Source of the DNA: a virus | Reading direction: 5' to 3' (one strand) | Virus record (IMG/VR): IMGVR_UViG_3300032304_001148 | Location: 1 to 37,887 of that record | Length of the DNA stretch: 37,887 nt | Shown here: positions 22,298 to 28,543 of the stretch, in pieces | How positions within the stretch are numbered: position 1 is the first letter of the stretch | How the letters are laid out: every line of letters starts with the position of its first letter | Notes under the pieces: generated by a model | What the model was told of the DNA's origin: nothing | Databases searched by the model: none | Seen by the model: the letters and a program-made list of their open reading frames with translations, nothing else | Made by a program: the position numbers and the translations under genes

Positions 22298-22569
22298 GAA
22301 CCCAACCCGACTTTGAGACCGCCGTGGCGGGCATCCCGTGCGGGGTGGTCATTGAAAGCTACACCGCCGTGGCGGGGTCGTTCAGCCGCAACGCAGCCAG
22401 CGACCTTGACTACTACGGCTACACCGAGTGCGACTGGCGCTTGGTGGACCGTCGCGGTTACCCGGCGGCATGGCTCGAGAAGAAGCTGAGCTCCGATGAC
22501 GAGTCGCGCATCGAGGGCGAGATCAGCGCTTACATGCAAGCGAGCAAGTATGACGACTACGACTACTGA
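22294..22569 (+). CDS. Hypothetical acidic early protein (91 aa)
   Basis: ATG 22294 overlaps the preceding stop, with AAGGAGG 7 nt upstream, a near-ideal ribosome site. The 91-residue product has GIPCGVVIESYTAVAGSF, a DLDYYGYTECDWRLVDRRG core, and a Tyr/Asp-rich tail ending SKYDDYDY. The YYGYTECDW...DRRGYPAAWLE block suggests a small beta-sheet domain. It is strongly acidic, which would suit a DNA mimic or anti-host factor, but that is speculation from composition alone. Confidence 0.7.
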   Translation: MRTQPDFETAVAGIPCGVVIESYTAVAGSFSRNAASDLDYYGYTECDWRLVDRRGYPAAWLEKKLSSDDESRIEGEISAYMQASKYDDYDY

Positions 22570-22882
22570 TCTCCGCTCCGCCGTCCAGCAGGCGTTAGAT
22601 GCGCTGGGTAAGTGGAGTAGTGGCCGCGACATGGACGCTGTGCAACTGAACGATCTGATTGCCACGCTTGAGTCCGCGCTGGAGCAGCCGGATGGGCCGT
22701 GCCCCACCTGCGTTGCTTTGGCTCGCACGGTAATGGTGGATCAGATGGAGGTGGGTCAGGACGACCCGGACTTCTATTCCCGCCAGTTCATGCTGGAGGA
22801 ACTCGGTAGCCTGCTGGCCTGGGCGCTCGGCATCTTCGCCGTGGTGGCTCTGCTGGGCTTTCTTGTGGGGGTGTTGGTATGA
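22550..22882 (+). CDS. LRxAxQQAL-module protein with TM helix (110 aa)
   Basis: The frame is open further upstream, but ATG 22550 fits the module boundary and overlaps the previous gene by 20 nt. The N-terminus (DLRSAVQQALDALGKW...LIATLESALEQP) is a helical-hairpin module recurring in phage proteins of beta- and gammaproteobacteria, and again in the next gene. The middle has CPTC. The C-terminus is a strong hydrophobic segment (LLAWALGIFAVVALLGFLVGVLV), so the protein is probably membrane anchored with its N-terminal module in the cytoplasm. Function unknown. Confidence 0.68.
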   Translation: MTTTTTDLRSAVQQALDALGKWSSGRDMDAVQLNDLIATLESALEQPDGPCPTCVALARTVMVDQMEVGQDDPDFYSRQFMLEELGSLLAWALGIFAVVALLGFLVGVLV

Positions 22883-23364
22883 CTGACCTGAGAACCGCCG
22901 CCCAGCAGGCGCTGGAGGCGTTGGAATTTGACGGCTTTACGCCAGAAGATGCGACACATCGCCACTACACAACAAAGGCCATCACCGCCCTCAAGGCCGC
23001 GCTGGAACAGCCGGAGCAGGCCGTTCCCTACGCCGTATGGCGGCAGGGCTTCGATGCTGTGAGGAAATACAAGCAGCAGCCGCAGCAGGAGCCGGTGGCG
23101 TGGCGCACGTTCGACGGTGAAGGCGGCTACGACTACCGGACCCATGCGGACAACGAGGACTACGCCGCCGAGTGGGCAAAACGCAACCCTCGGCACGTTG
23201 GCTGGGTTGAACGCCTCTACACCGCCCCACCCCGCCGCGAGTGGCGCTCGTTGACGGAGGAGGATATTTGGACTTTGGCAGCCAACAGCATGGATAGCGT
23301 TCTAGGCAGGCTTCATTTCGCCCGCGCCATTGAGGCCAGATTGAAGGAGAAGAACCATGAGTAA
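22879..23364 (+). CDS. LRTAAQQALEAL-module phage protein (161 aa)
   Basis: ATG 22879 overlaps the previous stop (ATGA). The N-terminal ~55 residues (LRTAAQQALEALE...AITALKAALEQPEQ) repeat the module of the gene before. Residues ~70-115 (EPVAWRTFDGEGGYDYRTH, ERLYTAPPRREW) match the EPVAW...LYTAPP arrangement often seen in phage and prophage proteins with mosaic C-termini. The C-terminal helix is LTEEDIWTLAAN...ARAIEARLKEKNHE. It is a mosaic accessory protein; function unknown. Confidence 0.72.
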   Translation: MTDLRTAAQQALEALEFDGFTPEDATHRHYTTKAITALKAALEQPEQAVPYAVWRQGFDAVRKYKQQPQQEPVAWRTFDGEGGYDYRTHADNEDYAAEWAKRNPRHVGWVERLYTAPPRREWRSLTEEDIWTLAANSMDSVLGRLHFARAIEARLKEKNHE

Positions 23365-23407
23365 CCTGAGAACCGCCGCCATCGCACGGGCGAAGGGGGA
23401 GGTATGA
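23357..23407 (+). pseudogene. 16-codon stub of the LRTAA module
   Basis: ATG 23357 to TGA 23407 encodes [16 protein letters not shown]. The 17-base string ACCTGAGAACCGCCGCC at 23364-23380 is identical to 22886-22902 at the start of the preceding gene, and then the two diverge. It is best read as the residue of a third module copy lost by recombination. It retains a start codon, and its TGA overlaps the next ATG, so it may still be translated and serve coupling. Confidence 0.5.
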
Positions 23408-23682
23408 CTCGCGACGACATCATCCGCATGGCGCGGGAGGCGTGGAGCCGTGACGAAGATTTTTGGCTGACCCATGAGCAGGTGTTCCTTGAACGCTTCG
23501 CCGCCCTTGTCGCCGCTGCCGCAAAAGAAGAGATGCTCATGGCCGGGAACGACCAATGGCTTGAAGAGGCGCGGAAGGCTGAGCGCGAGGCGTGTGCGAA
23601 GGTGTGTGATGAGATGCACCGCAATCCGAGCGCAGAGCCCGACGAATGCGCCGCCGCCATCCGCGCAAGGGGGCAAGCGTGA
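23404..23682 (+). CDS. Conserved small phage protein (92 aa)
   Basis: ATG 23404 has GGGGGAGG directly upstream. The 92-residue helical protein starts [14 protein letters not shown], continues with [17 protein letters not shown], and then [17 protein letters not shown]...[12 protein letters not shown] recognise the [14 protein letters not shown]...[16 protein letters not shown]...AIRARG family, very common in phages of Burkholderiales and related hosts. Its function is not established; the paired Cys in CAKVC could bind a metal. It is the best host hint in the window. Confidence 0.8.
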   Translation: MTRDDIIRMAREAWSRDEDFWLTHEQVFLERFAALVAAAAKEEMLMAGNDQWLEEARKAEREACAKVCDEMHRNPSAEPDECAAAIRARGQA

Positions 23683-23975
23683 CGCCGCTGACGGTTGACC
23701 AGATCAAAGGTGCGGTGCACCGGGCGGGGGTGCCTTACGCGCTGCACCACAAAGCGGGACCGTCGAACGTGCCCGGCGGGGCGGACGGCCAATGGACGCT
23801 GCGGTGCGATACGGATCCCCGATTGCTGGTGGCGCGGGCGGTTGAAGCCGCGCACGGCATAGGGGCTGAAACGAAACACGGGGACGGGTGTTGGTCCTGG
23901 GGGCCGCAGCACTACATGTGCGCGTACCGGGAGCTGCGTAGGTTGCGCGAAGCGCTGCAGGATGACGGCAAGTAA
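23679..23975 (+). CDS. Hypothetical early protein (98 aa)
   Basis: The start is GTG 23679 overlapping the preceding TGA (GTGA). The 98-residue product has [40 protein letters not shown] and a C-terminal [19 protein letters not shown] helix. The Trp/His-rich centre ([13 protein letters not shown]) is unusual. No family is recognised. It ends the coupled run of small early genes before a candidate terminator. Confidence 0.65.
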   Translation: MTPLTVDQIKGAVHRAGVPYALHHKAGPSNVPGGADGQWTLRCDTDPRLLVARAVEAAHGIGAETKHGDGCWSWGPQHYMCAYRELRRLREALQDDGK

Positions 23976-24010
23976 CGCCGCTCCGTTAATCTAGGGTGTT
24001 AACAACGTGG

Positions 24011-24037
24011 CGCGGGGGCGGTGCTTCCGCGTCTTTT
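24011..24037 (+). terminator. Candidate intrinsic terminator
   Basis: A GCGG-TGCTT-CCGC stem-loop (24018-24030) is extendable by an outer CGCGG/CCGCG alternative and is followed by GTCTTTT. It is weak but correctly placed between the coupled small genes and the zinc-ribbon gene, and may give partial termination. Confidence 0.4.
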
Positions 24038-24055
24038 GCATGGAGGGTATAGGGT

Positions 24056-24319
24056 GTGAAGTGTTTGCAGTGCGGGGGGCGTGCCGGGGTGCTAACCACT
24101 CGGGTGCTAGACAACGGGGCGCGTACCCGGCGGTACCAGTGTGCTAAGGCGCATCGGTTTACAACGTATGAAGTGTACGCGGTGCGGCCGGAGGCGCTGC
24201 GCGAAACTGAGGGCACGCCGGTGCTAAAAACCAAGCGCCTTGAGAAAGGCCTGGCGCTGCAGCAGGCGTGGTCCAGGATGGGTTCGCTGGGGGGTGCGGA
24301 ATCTAAGGCGGAGGACTAG
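24056..24319 (+). CDS. NrdR-like zinc-ribbon protein (87 aa)
   Basis: GTG 24056 has GGAGG 9 nt upstream. The 87-residue basic protein begins MKCLQCGGRAGVLTTRVLDN, continues GARTRRYQCAKAHRFTTYEV, and has a helical basic tail. The CxxC...RRYxC...RFTTYE pattern is that of the NrdR N-terminal zinc ribbon (and related phage Ogr-like ribbons), which bind DNA. The usual second CxxC is replaced by C-x3-H (CAKAH), so coordination would be Cys3His. There is no ATP-cone domain. It may be a phage transcription factor; AT-rich candidate control DNA follows at once. Confidence 0.7.
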   Translation: MKCLQCGGRAGVLTTRVLDNGARTRRYQCAKAHRFTTYEVYAVRPEALRETEGTPVLKTKRLEKGLALQQAWSRMGSLGGAESKAED

Positions 24320-24329
24320 GGTTAACCCT
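24318..24329. promoter_or_regulatory. AGGGTTAACCCT palindrome, copy 2
   Basis: Identical to 21460-21471, overlapping the stop region of the zinc-ribbon gene. The two copies flank the small early gene block and would suit a shared regulator, possibly the zinc-ribbon protein itself (inference). Confidence 0.5.
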
Positions 24330-24725
24330 GGTTTTAAGATGTTTAAGATTTTTAAGTGGTTTTACGCCCCCCCTATAGTTTTCGAAAAACGCACGTTTTT
24401 TGCTTCTGGATGTTAGGGTTTGCCCTCGTATATTACTGATTGCTTATATATCATCATTGTATTTTTTGCTCTTTTTATACGGAAGTGATTTTTTATTACT
24501 TAAAAAAGTTAAAACACTTAAAAAACTCAATAGAAACAACGACTTACGAACTTTTAAGTAGTTTTAAGATGGTTAAGTACTTGCTATGGCGTTCAATAGT
24601 ATAGTCTTTTAAGTTGTATCTAGATCTAAGAACATCCTAAAACCACTTAAAAGTTAGCAGCTACTAAGTTAGAGTGCTCTGGACCAGTTAAAATTTGCTT
24701 AGATGTACAAACGGAGAACCACAAG
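24320..24725. promoter_or_regulatory. AT-rich non-coding region with TTTTAAG iterons; candidate origin/control
   Basis: About 400 bp with no plausible gene and sharply lower GC than its surroundings. TTTTAAG or its complement occurs at 24332, 24499, 24517, 24552, 24562, 24607 and 24646. Around 24333-24359 TTTAAGATG, TTTAAGATT and TTTAAGTGG are three 9-bp tandem units; around 24552-24580 related units repeat at 10-bp steps, close to one helical turn. AAAAAATACAAT (minus, 24467-24456) and TGCTTAGATG (24696-24705) are also here. This is the look of a replication origin or a multi-site regulator region. It separates early small genes from packaging genes. Confidence 0.6.
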
Positions 24726-25235
24726 ATGGGTGTCTTTTTCAGTCCTGGCCAGAACCCCGCGTACGACGCTGCGGTGGCCCAACGGGAGCAGAAGCGGCAT
24801 GCGCAGTTGGAGCGGGTAGAAGAGAAGCACGAGGCTGAGCGTGAGCGCATCGCGTTGCGTGTGCGGCTGATCGCGGAGCAGACCGAGCTTGAGCGGCTGC
24901 GCAAGCGAAACGAGCAGGCCGCGCTGCGCTTGAAGCAGCGGGCTGAGAAGCTGCTGGCTGCGCACAAGCAGGCGCTGGCGGAGCAGCGAGCGAAGGTTGA
25001 CGAGCTGAAGCGCAAGCTGAGCTCTGAAGATGACCGCCGCCGGGATCGCCAACACGCCTTGGAGTGCCGCAGAGAGGCCGAGGCCACCGGCGCCAAGACC
25101 TACCTAACCGGGCTGGCTTGCCGCAACGGGCACGTGGCGCCTCGGTATGTGTCGTCCGGGGCGTGCGTGGAGTGCGACGCGATGTATGGGAGTCCGGGTT
25201 ATACTAAGCGACGTCAGCTGAAGCAAGTTACCTAA
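24726..25235 (+). CDS. Coiled-coil protein with C-terminal zinc motif (169 aa)
   Basis: ATG 24726; CGGAG lies 11-15 nt upstream. Residues ~15-115 are one long highly charged coiled coil rich in E, R, K, Q and A. The C-terminus (~120-160) has GLACRNGHVAPRY followed by GACVECDAMYG, a C-x3-H...C-x2-C treble-clef-like motif commonly placed beside HNH domains in phages; no HNH catalytic residues are present. It is the first gene after the AT-rich region and two genes before the terminase, so a DNA-binding packaging or terminase-accessory role is plausible but unproven. Confidence 0.7.
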   Translation: MGVFFSPGQNPAYDAAVAQREQKRHAQLERVEEKHEAERERIALRVRLIAEQTELERLRKRNEQAALRLKQRAEKLLAAHKQALAEQRAKVDELKRKLSSEDDRRRDRQHALECRREAEATGAKTYLTGLACRNGHVAPRYVSSGACVECDAMYGSPGYTKRRQLKQVT

Positions 25236-25245
25236 GGAGTCCATC

Positions 25246-25785
25246 ATGGACGTGACCGACCCACGCTACCCGCACGACCACCCCCGCTTCCAGAAGGAAG
25301 TGCACACCATGACGCAGGCAGAGGTGGAGATCTGGATGTCGGACGTCCCTGATGCCCCCGCCCCAGGCGCAGCTGAGCCGTACGAAGTCTTCATGCAGAG
25401 GCAGTCGTACTACACGCAGTACAGCAATGCGGTCATCATGGCGCGGGACGAGTACCGAGCGCAGAGCGAGAAGTTGGCGGTGCCCGCCCCGCCCGTAGGC
25501 GAGGACATACGCGAAGTGGTGGACTGGGTGCAGCGCACCGGCGAGACCCCCATCGAGTTCCTAGCTAAGACCTACCGCTCGTCCTCGGCCAAGACCAGCG
25601 ACCGCATTACCGCCGCCCGCGCTCTGCTCGACTACGTCCACCGCAAGATGCCGCAGACCATCGACGTGAAGGACGACCGGCTGAGCAAGGAGATGGTGGA
25701 GCAGCAGACCGAGCTGATCAAGCGTGTGGAGGAGATGCTGTCGGAGCGCATCCAGGAGAAGAAGCAGTTGCAGCGGGTGAAGTGA
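25246..25785 (+). CDS. Putative small terminase subunit
   Basis: AAGGAG stands 7 nt before ATG 25246. In the 179-residue product a central segment, TGETPIEFLAKTYRSSSAKT followed by RITAARALLDYVHRKMPQ, matches the TPLEFLL...R...AAKAALPYVHRK pattern of phage proteins encoded directly upstream of large terminases. The C-terminal ~45 residues are a charged helix (KEMVEQQTELIKRVEEML). Small terminase subunits are oligomeric and bind pac/cos DNA. Here the call rests on this motif and the position, not on a recognised DNA-binding fold. Confidence 0.65.
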   Translation: MDVTDPRYPHDHPRFQKEVHTMTQAEVEIWMSDVPDAPAPGAAEPYEVFMQRQSYYTQYSNAVIMARDEYRAQSEKLAVPAPPVGEDIREVVDWVQRTGETPIEFLAKTYRSSSAKTSDRITAARALLDYVHRKMPQTIDVKDDRLSKEMVEQQTELIKRVEEMLSERIQEKKQLQRVK

Positions 25786-25967
25786 TGTGGTGCGTGCTCA
25801 AGTGCTGCAACGAGGTACACTTGGTTCCGGTTGACGACTACCGCCTGCACGAAGTAGGCGATGAGGGCGAGTGCTGGTGCCGCCCCGACGTGGACGCCGA
25901 GGGCGTCATCAAACACAACGCACTTGACGGCCGCGAGTGGTACGAGAACGGAGCACCCTTGCAGTGA
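25785..25967 (+). CDS. Small conserved phage protein (60 aa)
   Basis: ATG 25785 overlaps the preceding TGA by one base. The 60-residue protein contains CCNEVHLVPVDDYRLHEVGD, then ECWCRPDVDAEGVIKHNALDGREWYE. The C-x-C-x-P...(V/I)xHxxLDGRE pattern is a recurring small phage protein; the Cys/His set could hold a metal. It lies between the putative small and the large terminase genes and overlaps the latter (GTGA). Function unknown. Confidence 0.72.
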   Translation: MWCVLKCCNEVHLVPVDDYRLHEVGDEGECWCRPDVDAEGVIKHNALDGREWYENGAPLQ

Positions 25968-27352
25968 CCCGCACGCAGGACCTCGTACGGCAGCTTGAGG
26001 GGGTACACCCCGAATGGCGAGCGTTGCTGGACTGGCGGCTGCAGTGGTTGGAGTCGGCCCACTTGTACCAGCTGGCCCCCACCAATGTGCCGTGGGACAT
26101 CTGGATGTTGCTGGCTGGCCGGGGCGCAGGCAAGACCAAGTGCGCAGGCAACGAGCTGGGCTGGCTGGCGCTGTCGAACCCTGGCACTCGCTCGCTGGTG
26201 ACCGCGCCCACCTCCGGCGACATCCGGGACACCTGCTTCGAAGGCGAGTCGGGGCTCATGAACACGCTGCCCCGGTGGACCATAAAGAAGTATAACAGCA
26301 GCCTCAGCGAGATCCTGCTCTTCAACGACTCGATGCTCAAGGGCATCCCGGCCAGCGAGCCCGAGCGGTACCGGGGGCCGCAGTTCCACTTTGCCTGGTA
26401 CGACGAGCTTGCCGCCATGGAGAAGCCCCAGGCCGCATGGGACCTCTCGCAGATGGGCGTGCGGTTGGGCAAGCAGACCAAGACGATCATAACGACCACG
26501 CCGAAGCCCATCCCCATCTTGCGCGACCTCATCCGGCGCGAGGGCGAAGGCGTCATCGTGAGCCGGGCGTCTACGTACCAGAACTTGGACAATTTGTCCA
26601 ACAACTTTCGCAACAAGATCCTGCAGCTTGAGGGCACCGAGCAAGGCCGGCAGGAAATCCACGGCGAGCTGCTCGACCTCAGCGAGTCCGGCCTCTGGAA
26701 GAAGAGCTGGTTCAGGTTGCTGAACGTAGACGACGACACGCCCAAGTTTCAGCACGTGCTCATCTCGCTGGACACCGCGTTCACCAAAGACTCGCAGAAC
26801 GACCGCACTGCGTGCACGGTGTGGGGCGTGTTCTACGACACCGACACCAAGTGCTACTGCGCGTTGCTGCTGGACTGCTGGGCGGACCGTATCAACTTCC
26901 CTGAGCTCCGCGAGAAAGCCCGCGAGCTGTGGATGGCCAGCTACGGGTCGCACGACCAGAAGGCCAACACGATACTGATTGAGGACAAGGGCTCCGGCAT
27001 CAGCTTGCGGCAGGACTTGCAAGCCGAGGGCATCCCGGTCACCCCGTTCAACCCAGGACGGGCCGACAAGATCCAGCGAGCCAACGTGGTGGCTCCGTTG
27101 CTGAAGGACGGGTTCATCTACTTGCCGGAGTCGAAGAAGTACCCTGGGCAGGCCTCCACTTGGACTGACGAGATGATGGAGGAGATCACGATGTTCCCGA
27201 ACGACGAGCACGATGACTACGTAGACAGCATCTCGCAGGCGCTGCACTATTTGAACCAAATGGGCTACTTGCGGTCGACCCTCGGTGTGCACCGGGACGA
27301 CGACGAGGAGCCGTCCTACTGGCGTAAGAAGTACCATCCTTATGCCGCTTGA
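25964..27352 (+). CDS. Terminase large subunit
   Basis: A 462-residue packaging motor. The ATPase domain has Walker A GRGAGKT (52-58) and Walker B-like FAWYDELAAM. The coupling TTTPKP motif follows. The RNase H-fold nuclease domain shows SLDTAF, LIEDKGSG and HDDYVDS with the expected metal-binding acids. It translocates DNA into the prohead and cuts the concatemer. GTG 25964 is preferred: it overlaps the preceding stop and has GGAG 9-10 nt upstream; another GTG at 25937 lies further inside the previous gene. The sequence type is that of phage terminases with NTP-driven headful or cos packaging; which one cannot be told here. Confidence 0.95.
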   Translation: MTRTQDLVRQLEGVHPEWRALLDWRLQWLESAHLYQLAPTNVPWDIWMLLAGRGAGKTKCAGNELGWLALSNPGTRSLVTAPTSGDIRDTCFEGESGLMNTLPRWTIKKYNSSLSEILLFNDSMLKGIPASEPERYRGPQFHFAWYDELAAMEKPQAAWDLSQMGVRLGKQTKTIITTTPKPIPILRDLIRREGEGVIVSRASTYQNLDNLSNNFRNKILQLEGTEQGRQEIHGELLDLSESGLWKKSWFRLLNVDDDTPKFQHVLISLDTAFTKDSQNDRTACTVWGVFYDTDTKCYCALLLDCWADRINFPELREKARELWMASYGSHDQKANTILIEDKGSGISLRQDLQAEGIPVTPFNPGRADKIQRANVVAPLLKDGFIYLPESKKYPGQASTWTDEMMEEITMFPNDEHDDYVDSISQALHYLNQMGYLRSTLGVHRDDDEEPSYWRKKYHPYAA

Positions 27353-27404
27353 TGTAACCAGTTACGGGGTGGCCGCATGCGCGGTGAGCAGGCCCGCTGC
27401 AAAA

Positions 27405-27424
27405 GTTCTAGGTTGCGCTAGAAC
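27405..27424. repeat. Inverted repeat GTTCTAG-N6-CTAGAAC
   Basis: A perfect 7-bp inverted repeat with a 6-nt spacer (GTTGCG) in the 114-bp gap between terminase and the following gene, which also holds a TATAAT at 27453-27458. There is no T tract, so it is an operator or RNA-processing hairpin candidate rather than a terminator. Confidence 0.45.
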
Positions 27425-27466
27425 CACCCCACCATACCCCGCCGAGCACCCTTATAATTGACCCCC

Positions 27467-28531
27467 ATGACCGATGACGAGTACTTGGAACGGTTGGCCG
27501 AGATTCGGCCGAAGTCAGGCCGCAGGCCCGAGCAGCTGAACCAGTCGCGCGACGTGAACATCCCTGCGCAGTTGGCTCGCGGGTGGGCGGCGGGCACGTT
27601 GGGCTTGCCCGGGGACATTGAGGGGTTGGGCCGTGCGGCGCTGAACTTCAGCTTCGGACCGGGGGGCGTCAAGGTAGACCCCACCCCCGCGTTGCCCACC
27701 TCGGACTTCTACAGGGAGTACCTACCCGGTTATGACCCCGCTCCCGCAGCGCGGGCCGCGTCGGGGTTGGGTGCGTTAGCGGGCGGTGCCGGCGCTACGG
27801 GCGCGGTACGCGGCGCAGGCAAAGCGGCAGGGGCGTTGGGGCGCGGGGCGGGCGACGTAGCCAGCGCAGCTTTGACCGGCCCCCGCCCGGGCAGTTTGGC
27901 CGCACAGCGAGGCGTCATCAAGATGCCCGGCGGTAACTGGCTCGAAGGAAGGCTCACCCCAGAGCAGCTGGACTCAATAGGAAAAGGCGAGTACGTTACA
28001 GAGGCTGAGGTACAACGATTGCGAGATGCGTTGAAGGCTACACCAAAGCCCACCGAGCATCGCATGCTGCAGGGGTTCTATCGCGGCTACGCCGGCGAGT
28101 ACGACGCGGCCAAAGCTGCCGAAGACGCCGGCATGGTGTTTGTTTCGCCGCAACGTGCAGCAGGTGAGTTCTACGCGCAGAAGCGAGCCAAGCAAACCGG
28201 CACGGAGCCGCACTTGGAGATGGTGTTGGCGGACCCGTTCGCCGGTTTTGCATACGGGCACAACATACCTATCGGGCCAACCAACAAGAAGATCGACTTC
28301 ACCAAAGCTCGCCAGCTTCAGCCTGAGCACGTACAAGGGGTGACGAAGCTTTACGCCGAAGGCGGCGCAGTGCAGCGAGGCGTGACGCCGCTCGAGGAAG
28401 TCATGCGCGATCGGCTGCTGCGCGGGCTGTTGCCTGCCCCGTTTGCCGAGGGCGGCGGCGTAGGCTCCGAGATCACCGAGCCTGACATGAGCGACGGCGG
28501 CAAGATCATAGCCAGCGCCACACCATACTAA
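27467..28531 (+). CDS. Virion-region protein with possible ADP-ribosyltransferase-like segment
   Basis: A 354-residue protein. The N-terminal ~90 residues (RDVNIPAQLARGWAAGTLGL, DFYREYLPGYDPAP) are followed by a Gly/Ala-rich linker (95-140). Residues ~195-285 form a compact domain: MLQGFYRGYAGEYD (Arg206), MVFVSPQRAAGEFYAQKRAK (223-242), and HLEMVLADPF (Glu251). The order YRG, then (F/V)xSxxxxxAxxYA, then E resembles ADP-ribosyltransferase domains, but the evidence is motif-level only. AEGG repeats occur at 297 and 327. No ribosome site precedes ATG 27467; a TTG at 27458 is an alternative. It lies between terminase and portal. Confidence 0.6.
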   Translation: MTDDEYLERLAEIRPKSGRRPEQLNQSRDVNIPAQLARGWAAGTLGLPGDIEGLGRAALNFSFGPGGVKVDPTPALPTSDFYREYLPGYDPAPAARAASGLGALAGGAGATGAVRGAGKAAGALGRGAGDVASAALTGPRPGSLAAQRGVIKMPGGNWLEGRLTPEQLDSIGKGEYVTEAEVQRLRDALKATPKPTEHRMLQGFYRGYAGEYDAAKAAEDAGMVFVSPQRAAGEFYAQKRAKQTGTEPHLEMVLADPFAGFAYGHNIPIGPTNKKIDFTKARQLQPEHVQGVTKLYAEGGAVQRGVTPLEEVMRDRLLRGLLPAPFAEGGGVGSEITEPDMSDGGKIIASATPY

Positions 28532-28543
28532 GGACACCTGACA

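Noticed and set aside
24320-24725. CRISPR array in the AT-rich repeat region
   Set aside because: Repeats are 7-10 bp, in both orientations and irregularly spaced, with no 25-40 bp repeats or uniform spacers.
25838-27337. 499-codon open frame on the minus strand opposite the terminase
   Set aside because: It is exactly antisense to a terminase with intact Walker and nuclease motifs; the product is Val/Leu/Arg-rich with no recognisable motif, typical of antisense frames in GC-rich codon usage.
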